Source of the DNA: Cucumis sativus
Taxonomy: Eukaryota > Streptophyta > Magnoliopsida > Cucurbitales > Cucurbitaceae
DNA: 64,000 nt
Assembly: GCF_000004075.3 (NCBI RefSeq)
Contig: NC_026656.2
Location: 19,478,607 to 19,542,606 of the forward strand
Reading direction: 5' to 3'
Part shown: positions 24,536 through 37,300 of the stretch, piece after piece
How the letters are laid out: every line of letters begins with the position of its first letter
Numbering within the stretch: the stretch's first letter is position 1
Position numbers and translations under genes: made by a program
Notes under the pieces: generated by a model
Seen by the model: only the letters and a program-made list of their open reading frames with translations
The model's database searches: none
Told to the model about the DNA's origin: nothing

Positions 24536-27500
24536 ATGGCGATTTCCTCCACTTCCCTCATTCCCACCAAATCTTTTGTTGGGTCTCAGAGCATTTTTCC
24601 TTCCTCTAAGCTTCATCATTGCTCTCTCTACTCCAACGATCAAAAGCCCATACGGATAGTCGCTCAAGCTTCTGAGTCCGCCAACAAACCTGTGGTTTCT
24701 GATCCACCGGCGGAGAAGAAATCGGTTGCATCGTCTGTTTCGGCTGTGACGAACTCGACCGTGAAGACGCCTCAGAAGTTGGGTTCTGAGAAATGGACTC
24801 CCGACAGTTGGAAGTCGAAGAAAGCTCATCAGCTTCCCGAGTATCCGAACCAGGAGGAGCTTCAGTTGGTGCTTCACACGTTGGAAGCATTTCCACCACT
24901 CGTTTTTGCTGGAGAGGCGAGGAGTTTGGAGGAGCGTTTGGCAGAGGCGGCTATGGGGAATGCTTTCCTTCTACAAGGTGGGGATTGTGCTGAGAGCTTT
25001 AAGGAATTTAACGGCAATAACATTCGTGATACATTTAGGGTTCTTCTTCAAATGGGTGCTGTTCTAATGTTTGGAGGACAAATGCCAGTCATTAAGGTCT
25101 GATTTCGTTTGATTCTCGGTTTAATTTTTCTTTTGATTTTGGCTTTGTTTTCCTCTATGGTTTCGGTAAAATTGATCCGTGAAACTGGATATTGGTTGTT
25201 AAGGTTGGTAGAATGGCCGGCCAATTTGCGAAGCCGAGATCAGACTCGTTCGAAGAGAAAGATGGTATAAAGCTGCCAAGTTACAGGGGCGATAATATCA
25301 ATGGAGATGCGTTTGATGAGAAGTCGAGAATTCCAGATCCTCAACGGTTGATTCGGGCTTACTGTCAATCAGCAGCAACTTTGAATCTTTTGAGGGCTTT
25401 TGCCACTGGTGGTTATGCAGCCATGCAGAGGGTCACACAATGGAACTTGGATTTTGCAGAGCACAGCGAGCAAGGAGATAGGTATTTGCTTTATTCAAAC
25501 TCATCTTAATCGAGTTCATTCGGGTCAAATTTAAAGTGTTTAGTAAATGAATCTTCAACTCTGGCTTCTGATTTTCCTTGTTCTTTTGATAAGAATTCTC
25601 AGGGTTTTGACGATTCTGTCTTTTTCATGTCCTTTCCTTCATGCATCTTTAACTTAACTTTGTGCACAGCCAATTATCTATATATACATTCGTAGTAATT
25701 GGAGAAAAGAGAAATGTAACATTCTTTCTGGGGAATTGAATGCTCTGTTTCTGATTATGCGCATCATTATTCATATGCTGGATCAATGATATAATTGACA
25801 TAAATTATTACTTTCTTTGGTTCTAAATCATTTATTGTTGTGTTTTCAGATACCAAGAACTTGCCCACCGAGTTGATGAGGCCCTTGGATTCATGGCTGC
25901 CGCTGGACTTACTATTGATCATCCTATCATGACTGCAACCGATTTCTGGACATCTCATGAATGCTTACTCTTGCCTTATGAGCAGTCACTCACGCGGTTG
26001 GATTCAACTTCTGGTCTTTACTATGATTGCTCTGCTCATATGCTTTGGGTGGGTGAGCGAACCAGGCAGTTGGATGGTGCTCATGTTGAATTCTTAAGAG
26101 GGGTTGCCAATCCCATAGGGATTAAAGTAAGTGCATCTGATTAAGCTATCAGATTTGTTTCGTTTTGTTGATAATTTTGTAACAAAGATATGTGATCCGA
26201 TGTTGTTTTTGGGAGATCCCATTTTGAATAATGATGTTATTCCATGCTATACAAATTGATGTCGAATGCAACAGAAATATGTTGTATGATCCAAAGTCCC
26301 TGAAAAAGCTCCTTTTGTACACTATTGGATCATATTCCTCATGTGACTATATGTTTTCTTATTGACTAAATAAGTTGATTCTTATGGTGTAGGTAAGTGA
26401 TAAGATGAATCCAAGCGAGCTAGTTAAGATCATTGAGATTTTAAATCCTCATAACAAGCCAGGGAGGATTACAGTGATCACCAGAATGGGAGCTGAGAAT
26501 ATGAGAGTAAAGCTTCCTCATCTGATCAGAGCTGTTCGCAGGTCTGGGCAAATTGTCACATGGGTCTCCGATCCAATGCATGGGAACACCATCAAAGCCC
26601 CCTGTGGTCTCAAGACCCGACCCTTTGATGCTATCAGGGTATGATATCAATCTTTTATTATTTGACTACTTAGCTAGACAGAAAGGCATGATTAGTACTT
26701 AGTGGAACTTAGAGTTACTCTGAAAACATATGATGTTTCATAATTTTAGCATAGAACGAGCACATTGTAACCATGTGACATTGAGCTTTATTTGATCCAT
26801 GTATGTTTTCCAACCATTATGGTGGTTTCTCAATCTGTTCATAACCATTAGAGTATTTAACTTTCATATCCAAATCTCTAGGTCTACCCCTATAACACAT
26901 GTTTGGAACTAGAGCTGGATGTACAAGAAATTATAGCAATATTCAGCTGTCTTTTTCTTATTTTAAGTACTATTCCATGAGGAAATCATTGTGAAAGAAG
27001 AGTTAGAGCTTATTGTAGATAGTATTTAGTCTGTCCACTTAGAGATGGCCATTTGTTAGGATATAATATAATGATTTAGGAAAGAATTTTGTGGTCAAGA
27101 TTAGGTTCGTGAACAAACAACGTTCTTAAAGAATTGTGGTAGGTTGGTAGGCGTGGTAGGTATGTTTCAGTTTCCCTATCATCAAGTTGGTTGCACCCTT
27201 TGAACAAAATTTTCGATTATGACAATTTCACCTAACTCTTTATGTTGCTTGTTTTACATTTAATGGCGGGTCATCCAAGTTGGGAAAAAGAACTCTTGAA
27301 GCTAACAAGAACAGTAACAAAAACTTTAAACAAATTTGCAAATCTATGTTTGTCCTAAGAAAGCTAGTAAGATGAAGGTTTGAATTGGCAGGCTGAGGTG
27401 AGAGCATTTTTTGATGTGCACGAGCAAGAGGGCAGCCATGCCGGGGGAGTTCATTTGGAGATGACTGGCCAGAATGTGACTGAATGCATTGGTGGGTCAA

Positions 27501-27658
27501 GAACTGTGACTTTTGACGACTTGAGCTCTCGCTACCACACCCACTGTGATCCTAGGCTTAATGCTTCACAATCCCTCGAGCTCGCCTTCATTATCGCCGA
27601 GCGATTCAGAAAGAGGAGGATCAAGTTGCAGACATCTCTTCCCTCCTCTGGCCTGTAA
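24536..27658 (+). CDS. DHS: Phospho-2-dehydro-3-deoxyheptonate aldolase (class II DAHP synthase), plastidial
   Basis: Catalyses condensation of phosphoenolpyruvate and erythrose 4-phosphate to DAHP, the entry step of the shikimate pathway in plastids. Five exons: 24536-25096, 25204-25481, 25850-26126, 26393-26638 and 27392-27658; all joints are GT-AG and the phases close, giving 542 aa. Residues 1 to about 55 are Ser/Thr-rich and basic, a transit peptide. The mature part shows the class II signatures [16 protein letters not shown] (metal-ligand Cys at 151), [49 protein letters not shown] (His ligand), [18 protein letters not shown] (Glu ligand) and THCDPRLN (Asp ligand). All four metal ligands are present, so the enzyme should be active. 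Length is normal for the family. Which DHS isoform it matches cannot be fixed from sequence alone; gene order favours At1g22410 (DHS3). Confidence 0.97.
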
Positions 27659-28385
27659 AATGCTTAAGTAGAGTTAAAGTTTGTCCTTGTAATATTATCC
27701 TTGTCTTTTATTTTAATCTTCTGCTGCCTCCTCTCTTGGCTGTATCAATATCAATTATGGTATTTATGTGTTTTCTTTGGTTGTATACTTTGTATTACAC
27801 TGAAAACTATTGGTTTGGCTTTGGGACCCTCCTATGGACAGAGGTGAATGAGCTGAAGAAATAGGTTAAATTAGACCCTGCCATTATCATCTTATAAAAT
27901 TTTGAGTGTTGGTTTGTCGCACTCTGTATCTCTCTATATTTTGAATTAAATGTTTATATTTTTCTAAATTATCGTTCATCGTTTTCACTATTGTGATAAG
28001 AGTCGATTAGATCAAAGATCATGGTCATTAATAACCGTGTTTAGTTTGTGTAATATAATAATATATGCAAGGTTGAGTGCAATCCCATAAGGTAGTGATC
28101 AATTTGGATATCCAAGAAGAGTCCAATTTTTGTATTTTGAATGGTGATTCATTATTTTCTTGAGAAGTCTTCAGCGGAGTTTTGATTCTATGACTTAATT
28201 GTGGGACATTTGGAGAGATTTTATGCTTTAACTAAAAATCTTGGATGTATTTGATTAATGAAAAAATTGGCCAGATGAGAAAGAAAATGAAAATTTCTGA
28301 ATGTATTTATATGAGTTTTTCCTAATTGCTTCTCTCCTAATTCAATATAATATTTATAAAAAAATCACCTGAAATATAGGATTAA

Positions 28386-28530
28386 TATGAGATTTGAACT
28401 CGAGAGTGATTTGAGTAATACAAGCTCATATGAGCAATAATAAACAGATTAAGTGAGGATTTGAATCCAAGACCTCTTGTCTTTATGATATAAACACGTG
28501 CCAGTTGAACTGATCGACATTAGTACAGGC
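28386..28530 (-). mobile_element. SINE-like tRNA-derived remnant
   Basis: On the minus strand an A-box-like GATCAGTTCAACTGGCACG is followed by AAGAGGTCTTGGATTCAAATC, a B-box-like motif, in SINE spacing. A second B-box-like TTTGAACTC lies at the far end. No clear tail or target repeats. Confidence 0.45.
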
Positions 28531-28762
28531 TGGATAGATATCAATGAGAAAGCAATGGACTTAACATCAATTCAAATGGTATCAATTTATACAACTAAAT
28601 TTTGAAAATTGTATTAATTTAAACAATTTTAAATAAAAAATACTTTATAAATATCAATTTATACGTTTAAACTCTCGAATTGTATCTATTTAAATTTTAA
28701 ATTAATAATTATATAATTTAAATATAAAATTTTGGAGGTTATATCAATTTTAACATCTAATT

Positions 28763-28824
28763 AAACTCTAAAATTTGAAGAGTGTATCAATTTAAATCCT
28801 AAAATTTAAAAAATGTGTCAATAT
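28763..28824. repeat. Degenerate 31-bp tandem repeat
   Basis: Two adjacent 31-bp units share the frame AAAyyCTAAAATTT...GTGTmTCAAT. Weaker copies extend back to about 28570. This 'TATCAATTTA...CTAAAATTT' type is common in plant DNA; origin not determined. Confidence 0.5.
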
Positions 28825-29270
28825 AAATATGAATTAATGTTTCAATTATTAGTTTATTAGTTTAGGATTTAATATAACTTCTAAAAGATATCATTATTAT
28901 TTTAGTATTGAGATAAATACAACCTCAGTGTAATTTGATATTTACCAAAATTGTTTTTCTTTCTCTTTTTTTTTTTTTTTTCCTGTAATTAGAATTTAAA
29001 GGAAAAATTTAAAAAAAAAACGTCAAGCAAACTCGCCGTCAACGGAGGCGCGTCAGATTCGTTGGTCTATTTCTTGGCCGCGGCGCGAACGACTGGGCAA
29101 ATTCTCCGACAACGCGGCATGAACGCGACTCACGAAACAGTAAACGAGGTCCAGACAAAGTCAGCTTAACCTTTACGCAAAGGTCTCAGATGCTAAACCG
29201 GCTCCATTCCTTCTTCTCTCCTTCGACATAGGCTCCGCCAACATTTGATTCCCTCCAAAAGTGAGCACAA

Positions 29271-31341
29271 ATGGATAATTCTGGACCTCCGGCAGCGGTT
29301 TACGGGTTCAGGGATCGCAGACCAGAAGCTCTGGGCGACCTCCGATTCCTTCCCGACGAAGTCATCAATGCCATCTTGGAGAATCTCACTCCTCGAGATG
29401 TCTCCCGCCTTGCTTGTGTTAGCAGGTCAATTTACTATTTCTCTGCCAATTGAACTAAGACCCATGCACTTTTTCAATCTCTGCATCATTTCTGATTGCA
29501 ATCAGTCCCTGTAATTGAATTTGGTTTCGTTTAGTTCGTTTAACATATGCTGTAAAATGAGAGCCAGTTGTTATGTGTTGGTCTGAATGATTTACGTTGT
29601 AGTCTGGTATTTTGGATGCAAATTGGTGTGGGAAATTTATTACTATCAAAATATTTGAACGAGGAATTTGAAATCAGATATTAGGTTCTTCTCTATGTTG
29701 GACATAATTTTTTATGAGACATACATTTGTGTGCTCGTTAACTCCTGTTTCTTTTGTAATGCAGCGTTATGTACATTTTTTGCAACGAGGAACCACTCTG
29801 GATGAGTCTATGCCTTAACAGTGTAAAAGGTCCATTACAGTACAAAGGCTCCTGGAAGGAAACGGCACTCCGTTTGTATGTTTAAAGCAAAACAAAATTT
29901 CGCTGATAGTTTTCTCTACTGATTTTCTTACAAACGTTTTATTCTTTTGGAATGTCCCTTGATTGTCTTGTTCTCAGAACATTCGTCTTTCTTCATATCT
30001 AATTGAGATTTTTTAGTCATTTTATTTTCTAGGAAGAATTTATTCTCTTTCTCATTGTTCCTCATTTTCCATTTTCCTCTTCACTACAGAGAAAATGTCC
30101 CTGATGGATATGAAGAACCTTGTAGAAAGAAATTACAGTTTGATGGTAATGGTTAATTTGCTTAAGTGAATTTCTATTCTCTTTGGGGGATTTTTCTTTA
30201 CTCTATGGTATCAGGAATTTTGCACTGAGGTGCCTTATATTTATTATTGGCAACTTGTCATGGGCAGGTTTTCATTCAATATTCTTATACCGAAGATTTT
30301 ACCGGTGCAATACTACACTGAATGGATTTTATTTGGATGCTGGCAATGTGGAAAGGAAAACTGATCTTTCTTTGGAAGAATTTCAAGAGGAGTTCGATGG
30401 AAAAAAACCAGTATGTTAGCTTAGTTGATATCGTAACATGTCCTATCTTATTGTAGCCAGTTTACTTGTGAACAAAATCGATCACTAAAGTCCTGCGATT
30501 CAATTGGCCCTCACATCTCTTTAATTTATTGATTCCATTTCTAGCTTCTTCCCTTTCCCTTGGCTGGGTATTTAACTCATCTAAACTGAGATGGATGGCA
30601 ACTTGACGTCATCCTTCTTCTGTATGTTTCAAACAATAACTGTTATTTAATTTTGCATTTCAATCATGTTCTTGGCCTAACATTTTTTCTTTTAAACCCT
30701 AGATGCTGTAGTCGTCTTTGGCACTTAAGTAATGATAAGTAAGAGACAGAGACACTTATTGGGATATTGTGTCTAAGATTAACACGTATAGATATTGGGC
30801 ACTCTTAACATTACCACACTTTGTTGGGACTTGTGTTAGTTTAGTAATTTTATTTTCTAGGAATACTTGCACTGATGATTGACAAGTTTTTCTTTGGCCT
30901 TCCTTTACCCCAATCTTTATGCCATCCATTTGAGTTGTTGCAATACAGTGGCAACTTTGTGGAATGCATAAACTTTCTTTTTGTTCAAAAACAGAGAGAG
31001 AAAAAACTCGTAGATGATGAGGTTCAAGATTGGTTTTCTTTAATGGGCAGCACTGTATGCTTCTCCCTTTTAGATCTAAATGACTGCTTAGGTTTAAAGT
31101 CAATCTCATGGGCTGTTTCTGGCAGATTATACTTTCTGGATTGGTTGATACTTGGCCAGCTCGGCGTACATGGTCAATTGACAATCTATCGCAAAAATAT
31201 GGAGATACTGCATTCAGAATCTCTCAAAGGAGTACTAAGAAGATCTCTATGAAATTTAAGGATTATGCGGCATATATGCAACTTCAGCATGATGAGGATC
31301 CCTTGTATATATTTGATGACAAGGTAGTTCAGGGAGATGAT

Positions 31342-31395
<54 letters not shown>

Positions 31396-34300
31396 GTTTT
31401 TTTCTTTTTTCTAAACTCCATTTAAGTTTAGGACATTTTTTTCCATACTTTGTGCAGTTCGGGGAAGCTGCACCAGATTTATTAAAAGACTATGACGTTC
31501 CTCATCTATTTCAAGAAGATTTTTTTGATGTATTGGAGGAAGATAAACGGCCTCCCTTCAGATGGCTTATCATTGGCCCTGAGAGGTCTGGTGCATCTTG
31601 GCATGTTGATCCATCGCTTACAAGTGCCTGGAATACCCTTTTGTGTGGTCGTAAGAGGTATAAATCCTGAGTTATAGCTATTTCAGAGAAGCTCTAAGGT
31701 TCTGTAGTACTGCAACATTTTTATTTTATTTTTATAAAGAAGCACTATATATTCATATTTTGGATGAAAACATGACTCATGACCATATATTCTATATATA
31801 CATGTTATGGAATTTATTGGCCATATCATATTATAGGAAAATATATTGTTGTGTTCATTCTGCATGTGATTGTTCTGGACAAAACTGTGCCATATAATAT
31901 TGTGCAGTTGGATACTTGGTTTTCTCTATTCCTATATTTGCTTAATAGTTCTGCCATTGAATTATTCTTAGTTTAAGGGGTGCATACACATTTTTGAGCC
32001 AAAAAACTGATCGAGATGTTTTAAGGGGCAATTAGTCATAAGATAGACACATGGGTCAGGTATGGAGCCATGTGTCTAGAAGCACGAAGGGTTTCTTAGG
32101 GAGATTGTGTATGGAACCACATGGGTCAGGTATAAGTCCTCAAGTGGCAGAATGACTAGAAGCATGAAGGGTGTCAATAGTCTGATTGATGATCTTGTTA
32201 ATATTCCTCTTAATAATTTGGCCTCCATTTTGTCAAACATAAATATCTCCCTGTATGGGATTTTAGATTTGTGTAGGCCAGGATTTGTTTTTAAGAGTGG
32301 GCAGTGACCTCTTGTCTTCTACAACTTCTGATCATTAGATATGAATATATGGCTGGTCAGTAATGTGTCGAGAAAGGATAATTTGTTATAAACATTCATT
32401 CATTTTTAGCAGGAGCGAACTGCATCATCTATCGCCAATTATGTTTTAGAATAATTATTGTGATATCTGATCGATGATCTAAAAATTTCTGAATTGTGCT
32501 TCATCTGTGTATATGTACGTGGGAACTTATGATGATTTACTTCTCTTAGTTAATATTTACGAATTAATCCAAACAAAGCAGTATAACAATTTCTGAACAG
32601 GTGGGCACTGTACCCTCCAGGAAAAGTGCCTCTAGGTGTAACAGTCCATGTCAGTGAGGAAGATGGTGATGTCAATATTGAAACCCCATCTTCGCTCCAG
32701 GTATACTGTCCTAAGTTGGTTTTCTTATTTTATGTATTAATTTCTAATTTTTTATTGGTTGTTGGAAGCCCCTAGGCCCTTTTTGTATATTTCATTGCAT
32801 CAATAAAATCACTGTTTCGTCTCCCAAAACAAAGACTATTTTTTTTTTTTTGCTTTTGTTTTTTTAGAAAAGAAACAAACAAAAAGATAAGTATTAAGGC
32901 CACGTTTGACAATCATTTGATTTTTTATTTTTAGTTTTTGAAAATGAAGCCTATAGTTATTCCTTCCACCTCTAATTCTTTTTGGAAAATTGCATCAAAT
33001 GACAAAAACATTTAGAAAAAAATAGCTCATGGCACCTCTTTTTTGCATATTGCGAATATGACAAATATGACAAGTAATTAGTGATATCAGACAGTTATCA
33101 GAGGGTTATTAGAGGGCTATTAGAGGGTTATCGACTTTTAAATTTGTTACTTTTGCAATTTAGAAAATGTATTGATATGGATCTTATTAGTGTAATTTTT
33201 TTTTTTTTTTTTTTGCTATTTTTGCAAATGCCCCATTCTTTTTTGCTTTATGATCTACTTTTTATCTGGGTTCACGACCAAATAAAATTTTGAAACTAAA
33301 AAAATAGTTTTCAAAATCTTGTTTTTGATTTTGAAATTTGGCTAAGATTTCACATCTTGTACTTTAAAAGATACAAATCATTGTAAAAAGACGAGAGGAA
33401 ATAAGCTTAATTTTCAAGAACCAAAATTAAAAAACAAAATGGATACCAAGCGGAGCTTAAACAATTCACTTTGGACTAGTAATTGTGTGTGTGTTTTTTG
33501 ATAACAACTTTGGGCTATTGTGCATATAGTGGTGGCTCGACTTTTATCCCCTTCTTGCTGATGAAGATAAGCCTATCGAATGCACCCAACTTCCAGGAGA
33601 GACAATCTATGTTCCAAGTGGCTGGTGGCACTGTGTCCTTAATCTAGAATCAACAATTGCTGTCACACAGAATTTTGTTAATGTCAACAACTTCGAATTT
33701 GTATGCTTCGATATGGCGCCTGGTTATCGTCACAAGGGAGTTTGTCGTGCTGGATTCCTTGCTCTTGATGGAAATGGATTAGAGGATACTGAAACTCATA
33801 TTCCATGTGATAAGGATAGTTTGAGTACTTTTGACCTTGAAAGGAAAGAGAAAAGAATCAAGGTGCATAAATGTGAAGATGATTCAACTCATGAAAATGC
33901 ATTGAATGGTGCCTCTAAATTCTATAATTTGTGGAAGCAAGGTTTTTCTTATGATATAAATTTCTTGGCCTCATTTCTGGACAAGGAAAGAGATCACTAT
34001 AATTCTCCTTGGAGCTCAGGCAATTGCATTGGACAACGGGAATTGAGGGAATGGTTATCCAAGCTCTGGTATGAGAAACCAGCAATCAGAGAGTTAATAT
34101 GGAAGGTACATATCTTTTGTGGCTGGCCATCATTCATAACAATAAGTATCATTTTTCTATTACATATAGTAAGAAACTTTCTTGTAAATAAGTTGGCTTG
34201 GTTAGTTATGTAAGCTGTAGGATATCCAACTTTAGTGACATATATTTCTTTCCTACCCACTCGTGAGTTTATTTGAGGCTTTTCTATTCATTTTTGGAAA

Positions 34301-37300
34301 TTCTTCTTGATTATGAACTTTGTTGGACAGCAAACGTTCTTACAAGGGTGTCTCTTGTTCAAAGGAAAAAAACTAACTTTCCTAGGGCATAATTTTTTAA
34401 GATCCTCCATCTGAAGGGGTTTTTTCCTTTCCATTTGTAATATGTCATGGATAAACCATACTTTTTATATTCCCTTGCACATACCTTTCATTTTAATCAG
34501 TGAAAGTTTGGTTTCTTAAAATATATGTGTGTGTATTTTGAGCTTTGACTTGAGGTCTCTGACCTTATTGCTAGTTTAATTTTTACTATTCACATATCTA
34601 AACAGTTAAAAGGACAATTTAGGATGACTTCATTTAATTTGTTCCCAACAACGTATAAGTTATTAATTACTTTAAAATATCTCAGGGAGCATGTCTTGCT
34701 ATAAATGCTGGAAAATGGTTAGAATGCCTAGAAGAAATTTGTGCCTTTCATGATATGTCTCCTCCCACTGATGAGGAGCGGCTTCCTGTTGGCACTGGTA
34801 GTAATCCTGTAAGTCTTCTGAACTTTTTACTTCTTGGAGTTTATATCTCCTTCCTTGTGTTGTTTTGCCACCGTCTTGAAATGTTGACACATTGGCTGAG
34901 TTAATGATCTTCAATTTCTTGTTTGATTTTTGGTTGGGCTGTTTGTGTTCTACTAATGGAAGTTATTGGTAACTTCTATTGTAAATTTTTATTTCACTGA
35001 GTTCTCCATAGTAAACGTACCCACATTTACTATGGAGAACTCTGTTTGCATGCCTAAGCCTAATGACTAAGAATTTAAGAAGTTGTTGCAACCCAATTAA
35101 TTAAAAAATCATCAGGGGAATGCGACTCAAATAAACTAGAGAACATTCTTGAGTCAGAATTAATAATAACTCACCCCAATTAATACAAATATCTACCTTC
35201 TTTCATGAAAATTTTGTTTCTTATCTAAAATGAAAGAAATATATTGAGATGCCTCAGGTGTTGCGTCAGTTAGGGATATATATATTTCTGTTGACAGTTC
35301 TGAGTGAACCAAATACGCCAGAAATGGCAAAGATCTATGCAAATTTCCTTTGCCTTTAATAGTAGGGATGCTAAAGTATGTCACGTAAAACCCAAGTGCA
35401 CTTATTAAGGGCTATTCTGGTGCTGGAAACTTAATAAAATTTACAGCCGAAAGAAGTGTGTGGTCATCGGTCTTCTGAACTCTTCTGGTGATGATTACTT
35501 GTAAGAGCTAAAGCTGTTTCTTCTCTAATTAGTTTTGACTCTTTACTTTTGAGTTATAAATTTCTAGCCCAACACACTGTGCTACTGTGCATAAACTAAT
35601 GATGTTTTCTGAGAGGATGAAGCTCCGTTAAGTGTTTTTGTCACTTTTTCTTGTTCTCTAGGTTTATCTCATGGATGATCGTGTAGTAAAGATATATATT
35701 GAAGAAGGTGTTGAAGCCTCACTGTACAGTTTAGGCACTGAGGTAGGCACTATACTTTCATTTTTATCCTAAAATATCATATATTATCCATTCATCTTCT
35801 GTGTTACATACTTCACAGCTCGAGTTCTATAATCTATTATGTAAAGGGAATTCTCCACTGAAAAATCACATTCCTGAAGTCTTAGCATCTGGGATTCTTT
35901 ACCTTGAAAATGGAGCTTATAAAATTGTACCTTGGGATGGCAAAAAAATTCCAGATGTGATTGCCAGGTGCAACCTCCTTCCAGATATGTACCAAGCAAA
36001 TGATTTCCCATTTGGTGTATGGAGCAAGAAACAATTTGAATTCAGAAAAGCTGGCCTATCAATGTATGAACCAATGGGTTCTGCTGAACCAATAAATATA
36101 TGGCCATACATCATTACTAAACGATGCAAAGGGAAGATGTTTGCTCAACTGTAAGATCATCTACTACTTTTCAAGTTCTAATTCTCATCTTTTTTTTTCG
36201 TTAAATGGTACACGTTAATTAGGCTTTAATGATTGTTGGAAATTTTCATTTGAGAATTGAAGGATTTTTTATTGACTGGGTTCAAATCAAATTGTGCAGA
36301 AGGGATTTCTTATCATGGGATGATGCTTTAAACTTGGCTTCCTTTTTGGGAGAGCAATTACGCAATCTTCATCTCTTACCTCATCCATCTTTTAATAGCA
36401 CAATTTCATCAACTAGCTATACATTGGAGGCTATTCCTGATTGCTCAAAAATTACTCCCAAGTGGGATGTTTTTATCAAAACTTTAAATAAGAAGAGAGA
36501 GAGCATTTCAGATCACGTTAAGAAATGGTATGTCTCCTTATGTCAATTGAATGGTTTGTTTACGTTTTTTATTCATCTGCAATCAAACATTGATCAAATG
36601 GCCAATTTAAAGTTGATGACTCAGTCAAATATTTTATGCATTTTGGTGCACATGTGATCATACCGAATGGTACTTAAACGTGCCAGTTTAATGCTTTTGG
36701 ACTTGAGTCGGAATCAATTAGATGTTTTTATTTTGAAGCACTTGGGTTCTCTCGCTCGGGATGTTAATATCTCATGTCTACAGAACAAAGTTTTCATGGG
36801 AGATTTGAAAGCTGTGTTCATGGGTCATGAACACTGCTTCTTCTTTATAATATGAAATAAATTGTGATCTCATATCTTTGTAAATCTGCATCTGGGAGCA
36901 TGAACACTAAACCAAAGAGGATCTGTGAGCGTTGCCTACTTAAAATAACTATTAATCAGTCTGCTTTTTTCTGTTCTCAATTTGAACAAGGGCTTCATCA
37001 ATTCACTACTTGCTTTTACTACTAGATGGAGTCAGGACTGCATAGATGGGGGACTACAGTCTTAGTTGCTATGACAATTCTATGGAAAAATATTCCTCTT
37101 TACACTCAAACACTACTAGAAAGAATAATCATGATGCAAAACGGCCTCTGCCCCTCCCCATGACCCAGTTAATAATATTTTATAACTACACTGAATGATC
37201 CCTTCAAATTAGCGAAATAGAAGTATCTGCTCAAGTACTAGTAGAAAGCTCTCATGTATCTTTTGTCTTTCTATCATGTTTTTACAATCAGTGGGCTAGC

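Larger units (their letters stand above)
27659..29270. other. Spacer between DAHP synthase and the F-box/JmjC gene
   Basis: Holds the DAHP synthase 3'UTR, a SINE-like piece (28386-28530), a degenerate AT-rich tandem repeat (28560-28850) and, at 29020-29260, a more GC-rich promoter/5'UTR zone of the next gene. No separate gene seen. Confidence 0.6.

Noticed and set aside
31108-31425. Open frame running from exon 5 of JMJ21 through the TA repeat
   Set aside because: It is the real exon plus translated microsatellite; a clean donor at 31324 ends the exon.
34999-35042. miRNA precursor at the JMJ21 intron hairpin
   Set aside because: Seventeen paired bases with nothing paired outside are too short for a plant miRNA duplex of about 21 nt plus flanking stem, and I recognise no known miRNA.
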